Positions 12,534 to 14,285 of a stretch of 14,285 nt of DNA are shown here, piece after piece (positions within the stretch are counted from its first letter, which is position 1; each line of letters opens with the position of its first letter). The notes beneath the pieces were generated by a model. The model was not told where the DNA came from. It saw only the letters and a list, made by a program, of their open reading frames with translations, and did not search any database. The translations under genes were made by a program, and so were the position numbers. Source of the DNA: Oscillospiraceae bacterium (GTDB lineage Bacteria > Bacillota > Clostridia > UBA1381); assembly GCA_022508725.1 (NCBI GenBank), contig JAFLUR010000020.1:1-14285 (forward strand), given 5' to 3'.

Positions 12534-13487
12534 TTATTTTTTATATTCCTCTATGATAAATCTCGGTCTGCGCTTGACCTCCTTGTATATCTTTCCGATA
12601 TACTCTCCTATAAGTCCCACAGACAGAAGCTGTACTCCGCCGAGAAACCATATCGACGCCATAAGTGAGGTCCAGCCCGCCGTCGTGTGGCCGAAAAATT
12701 TGATACACAGCGTATATATGAACGCCGCAAGCGAGATCACGCACATAATCGAGCCGAACACGCTTATACATCTTATCGGCGTTATGCTGAACGAGGTTAT
12801 TCCGTCCATGGCAAAGGAAAGCATTTTTTTCAAGGGATATTTCGACTCTCCCGCAAACCTTTCATGCCTTTCGTAATACACCATGTCCGACTTATAGCCG
12901 CACAGGGGGACCATCGCTCTCAAGAACAGATTTACCTCCGAAAATTCCGAAAGCGCGTCAAGCGCCCTTCTGCTCATAAGTCTGTAATCCGCATGATCGG
13001 GAACGATATTTACGCCCATGGAAACCATCAGCTTATAAAAGGACAATGCCGTGAACCGTTTGAATGCGGTGTCTGTTGTGCGCGAATTTCTCACGCCGTA
13101 CACAACATCACAGCCTTCTCTGAATTTTTTTATAAACTCGGGTATCACCTCAATATCGTCCTGCAAATCGGCGTCTATCGACACGGCGCAGTCACATTCC
13201 TCTCTTACCGTCATAAGACCCGCCATAAGAGCATTCTGATGCCCCGCGTTTCTTGCCAGCTTTATTCCCCGTATACTTTCATTATTCTCGGAAAGCTCGT
13301 TTATTATTTCCCATGTTCCGTCGCGGCTGCCGTCATCGACAAACACGATACGACTCAGCGGAGCTATGAGGGATTCTTTAATCATGCGATCGAAAATATC
13401 AAGCAGCCGTCTGCTTGTTTCACCCAATACCGCTTCCTCGTTATAGCACGGGATAACCATATATAATACAGCCGCCTTATCTGTCAT
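12534..13487 (-). CDS. GT2 glycosyltransferase with two C-terminal TM helices
   Basis: The 317-residue enzyme is of the DPM1/GtrB/ArnC-like type, which transfers a sugar from a nucleotide donor to a polyprenyl phosphate on the inner membrane face. Visible are MVIPCYNEEAVL (10-21), the VDDGS motif (50-54), the metal-binding SIDADLQDD (103-111), and RFAGESKY (210-217) in the acceptor region. Two helices (about 238-258 and 267-290) and a basic tail anchor it. It is the first gene of the minus-strand operon, with GGAGG upstream of the ATG and a promoter about 70 bp further. No flippase or partner glycosyltransferase is nearby, so the sugar and the final glycan are unknown. Confidence 0.9.
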   Translation of the reverse strand: MTDKAAVLYMVIPCYNEEAVLGETSRRLLDIFDRMIKESLIAPLSRIVFVDDGSRDGTWEIINELSENNESIRGIKLARNAGHQNALMAGLMTVREECDCAVSIDADLQDDIEVIPEFIKKFREGCDVVYGVRNSRTTDTAFKRFTALSFYKLMVSMGVNIVPDHADYRLMSRRALDALSEFSEVNLFLRAMVPLCGYKSDMVYYERHERFAGESKYPLKKMLSFAMDGITSFSITPIRCISVFGSIMCVISLAAFIYTLCIKFFGHTTAGWTSLMASIWFLGGVQLLSVGLIGEYIGKIYKEVKRRPRFIIEEYKK

Positions 13488-13553
13488 TTCTTTTCTACCT
13501 CCGGAAAACGTTAAATAAATAATGGAAATACATTCTTAATACCAATACTTTTA

Positions 13554-13582
13554 ATTATACAACAATTACGCAATTTTAACAA
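13554..13582 (-). promoter_or_regulatory. Probable promoter of the GT2-ireB-proBA-znuCB operon
   Basis: On the minus strand TTGTTA (13582-13577, 4 of 6 bases), a 17-bp spacer and perfect TATAAT (13559-13554). The predicted start near 13547 leaves a 60-nt leader before the GT2 gene. Confidence 0.65.
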
Positions 13583-13757
13583 GTATTTTTTAATATTTTC
13601 GAAAATTTACTTCCGTTATTTTTTACTTATTCGAAAATTTAACCGTTTTCGTCAAAATTCATGCAATATTTTATATAATTTTGCACAAATTCCCATTATA
13701 TTTACGACGCTATTTTTCTGTTATTTTACATATTTGTTAATTTTTTAAAAATTTTTG

Positions 13758-13786
13758 TTGACAATTCTCCCTCAAGGTGGTATTAT
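13758..13786 (+). promoter_or_regulatory. Sigma-A promoter of the DUF6514-like gene
   Basis: Perfect TTGACA (13758-13763), 17-bp spacer, TATTAT (13781-13786). The spacer is GC-richer than its surroundings. The predicted start near 13793 leaves a leader of about 39 nt. Confidence 0.85.
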
Positions 13787-13831
13787 TATTTGTAGAAAAA
13801 CAAGAAAAAAATGTAAAAAGGAGTGTTGATC

Positions 13832-14056
13832 ATGAATTTTGCGATTTCGGAAAATCTTATTAAAAATGACGGCGGAGAATATGTGTCTTACGGCATAGAA
13901 TATTATGACGACGACGGAACAAAACGCTCTTTGCCGGATATATGCACCGACAAATCCGCCGTTGAAAGCTTTGTCGGCAGGCTTAACCGAAACGATGCCT
14001 CTCCCGTACATATCCTTGAGCTTACGGATGATTTTCTTGCCGGGCTTTACGGCTGA
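13832..14056 (+). CDS. DUF6514-like small protein
   Basis: The 74-residue product starts MNFAISENLIKNDGGEYV and ends with SPVHILELTDDFLAGLYG. The pattern of a YGI/YGIE strand, an IC/IS-D turn, a helix with VESFVGRLN, and a P-H-L/I-x-D/E-L end fits DUF6514, a small uncharacterised family of Clostridia. AAAAAGGAG lies 8 nt before the ATG at 13832; in-frame GTG and TTG codons just upstream overlap the ribosome binding site and are unlikely. It has its own consensus promoter and terminator, so it is a monocistronic, probably well-expressed gene. It is acidic, with no TM or signal peptide, so it is likely cytoplasmic. The function is unknown. Confidence 0.75.
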   Translation: MNFAISENLIKNDGGEYVSYGIEYYDDDGTKRSLPDICTDKSAVESFVGRLNRNDASPVHILELTDDFLAGLYG

Positions 14057-14087
14057 TACGCAAAACAAAATAAGCGCATCAAAAAAA

Positions 14088-14109
14088 GCGCATACCCGAA
14101 AATATGCGC
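14088..14109. other. Stem-loop after the DUF6514-like gene
   Basis: GCGCATA (14088-14094) pairs with TATGCGC (14103-14109), 8-nt loop. The A7 in front makes it terminator-like only on the minus strand. The segment AAGCGCAT occurs twice nearby (about 14072 and 14086). Confidence 0.45.
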
Positions 14110-14125
14110 CCGTGACGAAAACATA

Positions 14126-14171
14126 AAACGGACATACCGCGTTTTTGCCGCCGTATGTCCGTTTGTTTTTT
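14126..14171 (+). terminator. Intrinsic terminator of the DUF6514-like gene
   Basis: A perfect 12-bp stem (AAACGGACATAC 14126-14137 with GTATGTCCGTTT 14153-14164) is followed by G and T6. It lies 70 nt after the stop. Confidence 0.85.
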
Positions 14172-14200
14172 GCGAAAAGCGTCTTGACACGGCTTTTCGC
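14172..14200. other. Third stem-loop in the 3' cluster
   Basis: GCGAAAAGC (14172-14180) pairs perfectly with GCTTTTCGC (14192-14200), starting directly after the T tract of the preceding terminator. An interrupted AT-rich tail follows. Its role is unclear; it could be a back-up terminator. Confidence 0.5.
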
Positions 14201-14232
14201 CGTAAATTTTATTTGTATTTCATTTATGCCTC

Positions 14233-14285
14233 AGAGCCTGTTTAGTATCCTCCAATCATCATCTTTTCGGCATATTTTCCCGCAG
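14233..14285 (-). mobile_element. Palindromic MITE-like element, second copy, cut by window edge
   Basis: The last 53 bases match the reverse complement of the right end of the element at 6597-6759 (positions 6707-6759) at 52 of 53 positions, the one difference being at the twelfth base from the terminus. The match is much better than to the left arm of that copy, so this copy is inverted relative to the first. It runs off the window at the point where the inner stem should begin. Confidence 0.8.

Larger units (their letters stand above)
13488..13831. other. AT-rich divergent promoter region
   Basis: This 344-bp spacer between the divergent GT2 operon and the DUF6514-like gene is very AT-rich. 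Its ends carry the two promoters listed separately. The middle (about 13585-13750) has runs of A and T and a repeated TTCGAAAATTTA/TTTTCGAAAATTTAC-type segment (about 13598-13610 and 13629-13641), but no gene or strong hairpin was seen. Confidence 0.6.

Noticed and set aside
12687..13466. 259-codon plus-strand open frame
   Set aside because: It lies wholly opposite the GT2 gene, which has clear motifs and a ribosome binding site; the frame has no recognisable domain and is a by-product of the codon pattern.
14184..14212. TTGACA promoter inside the last stem-loop
   Set aside because: The hexamer is in the loop of a 9-bp stem, and 17 bp downstream there is only TTTTAT-like sequence; no gene is visible before the window ends.

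Overview
The window looks like chromosomal DNA from a Clostridia-type Bacillota, plausibly Oscillospirales-like. The pointers are AAGGAG-type ribosome binding sites, very AT-rich intergenic regions with consensus TTGACA/TATAAT promoters spaced 17 bp, and Clostridia-typical families: SH3b-NlpC/P60 hydrolases, zinc-ribbon/YARHG proteins, DUF3343 with a class V desulfurase, IreB/UPF0297, a PUA-less ProB and a DUF6514-like protein. No rRNA, tRNA, CRISPR array or intact transposase was seen.

Layout. (1) 1-1062 (+): the tail of an unidentified upstream gene overlaps holA (DNA polymerase III delta), which ends in a terminator. (2) 1284-2915 (-): a secreted triple-SH3b NlpC/P60 peptidoglycan endopeptidase with its own terminator, a leader of about 258 nt, a consensus promoter and an upstream consensus match to the WalR box. 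(3) 3463-6545 (+): one promoter followed by three co-directional genes: a zinc-ribbon/single-TM/YARHG protein, a four-TM protein with two C-terminal zinc ribbons, and a membrane-anchored Amidase_3 N-acetylmuramoyl-L-alanine amidase. (4) 6546-7146: no large gene, but a 163-bp palindromic MITE-like element, a perfect 17-bp bidirectional terminator, and a 28-codon minus-strand gene for a one-TM peptide with its own promoter and RBS. (5) 7147-8503 (+): DUF3343 (Se/S carrier-like) overlapping a cysteine-desulfurase-like enzyme. (6) 13487-8576 (-): a tightly packed probable operon of GT2 glycosyltransferase, ireB, proB, proA, znuC and znuB, with a promoter at 13554-13582 and a terminator at 8533-8559. 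(7) 13758-14285 (+): a consensus promoter, a 74-aa DUF6514-like gene, a cluster of stem-loops, and the start of a second MITE copy cut by the window edge.

Functionally the window is rich in cell-envelope genes: two peptidoglycan hydrolases, two zinc-ribbon membrane proteins next to one of them, a lipid-linked-sugar glycosyltransferase, and IreB, which in enterococci is a target of the PASTA kinase IreK. The most noteworthy less-obvious signals are the WalR-type box upstream of the NlpC/P60 gene, the autonomous 28-aa membrane peptide gene, and the two near-identical MITE copies, each placed beside 3'-end stem-loops. All family calls come from reading the sequence; no database search was run.
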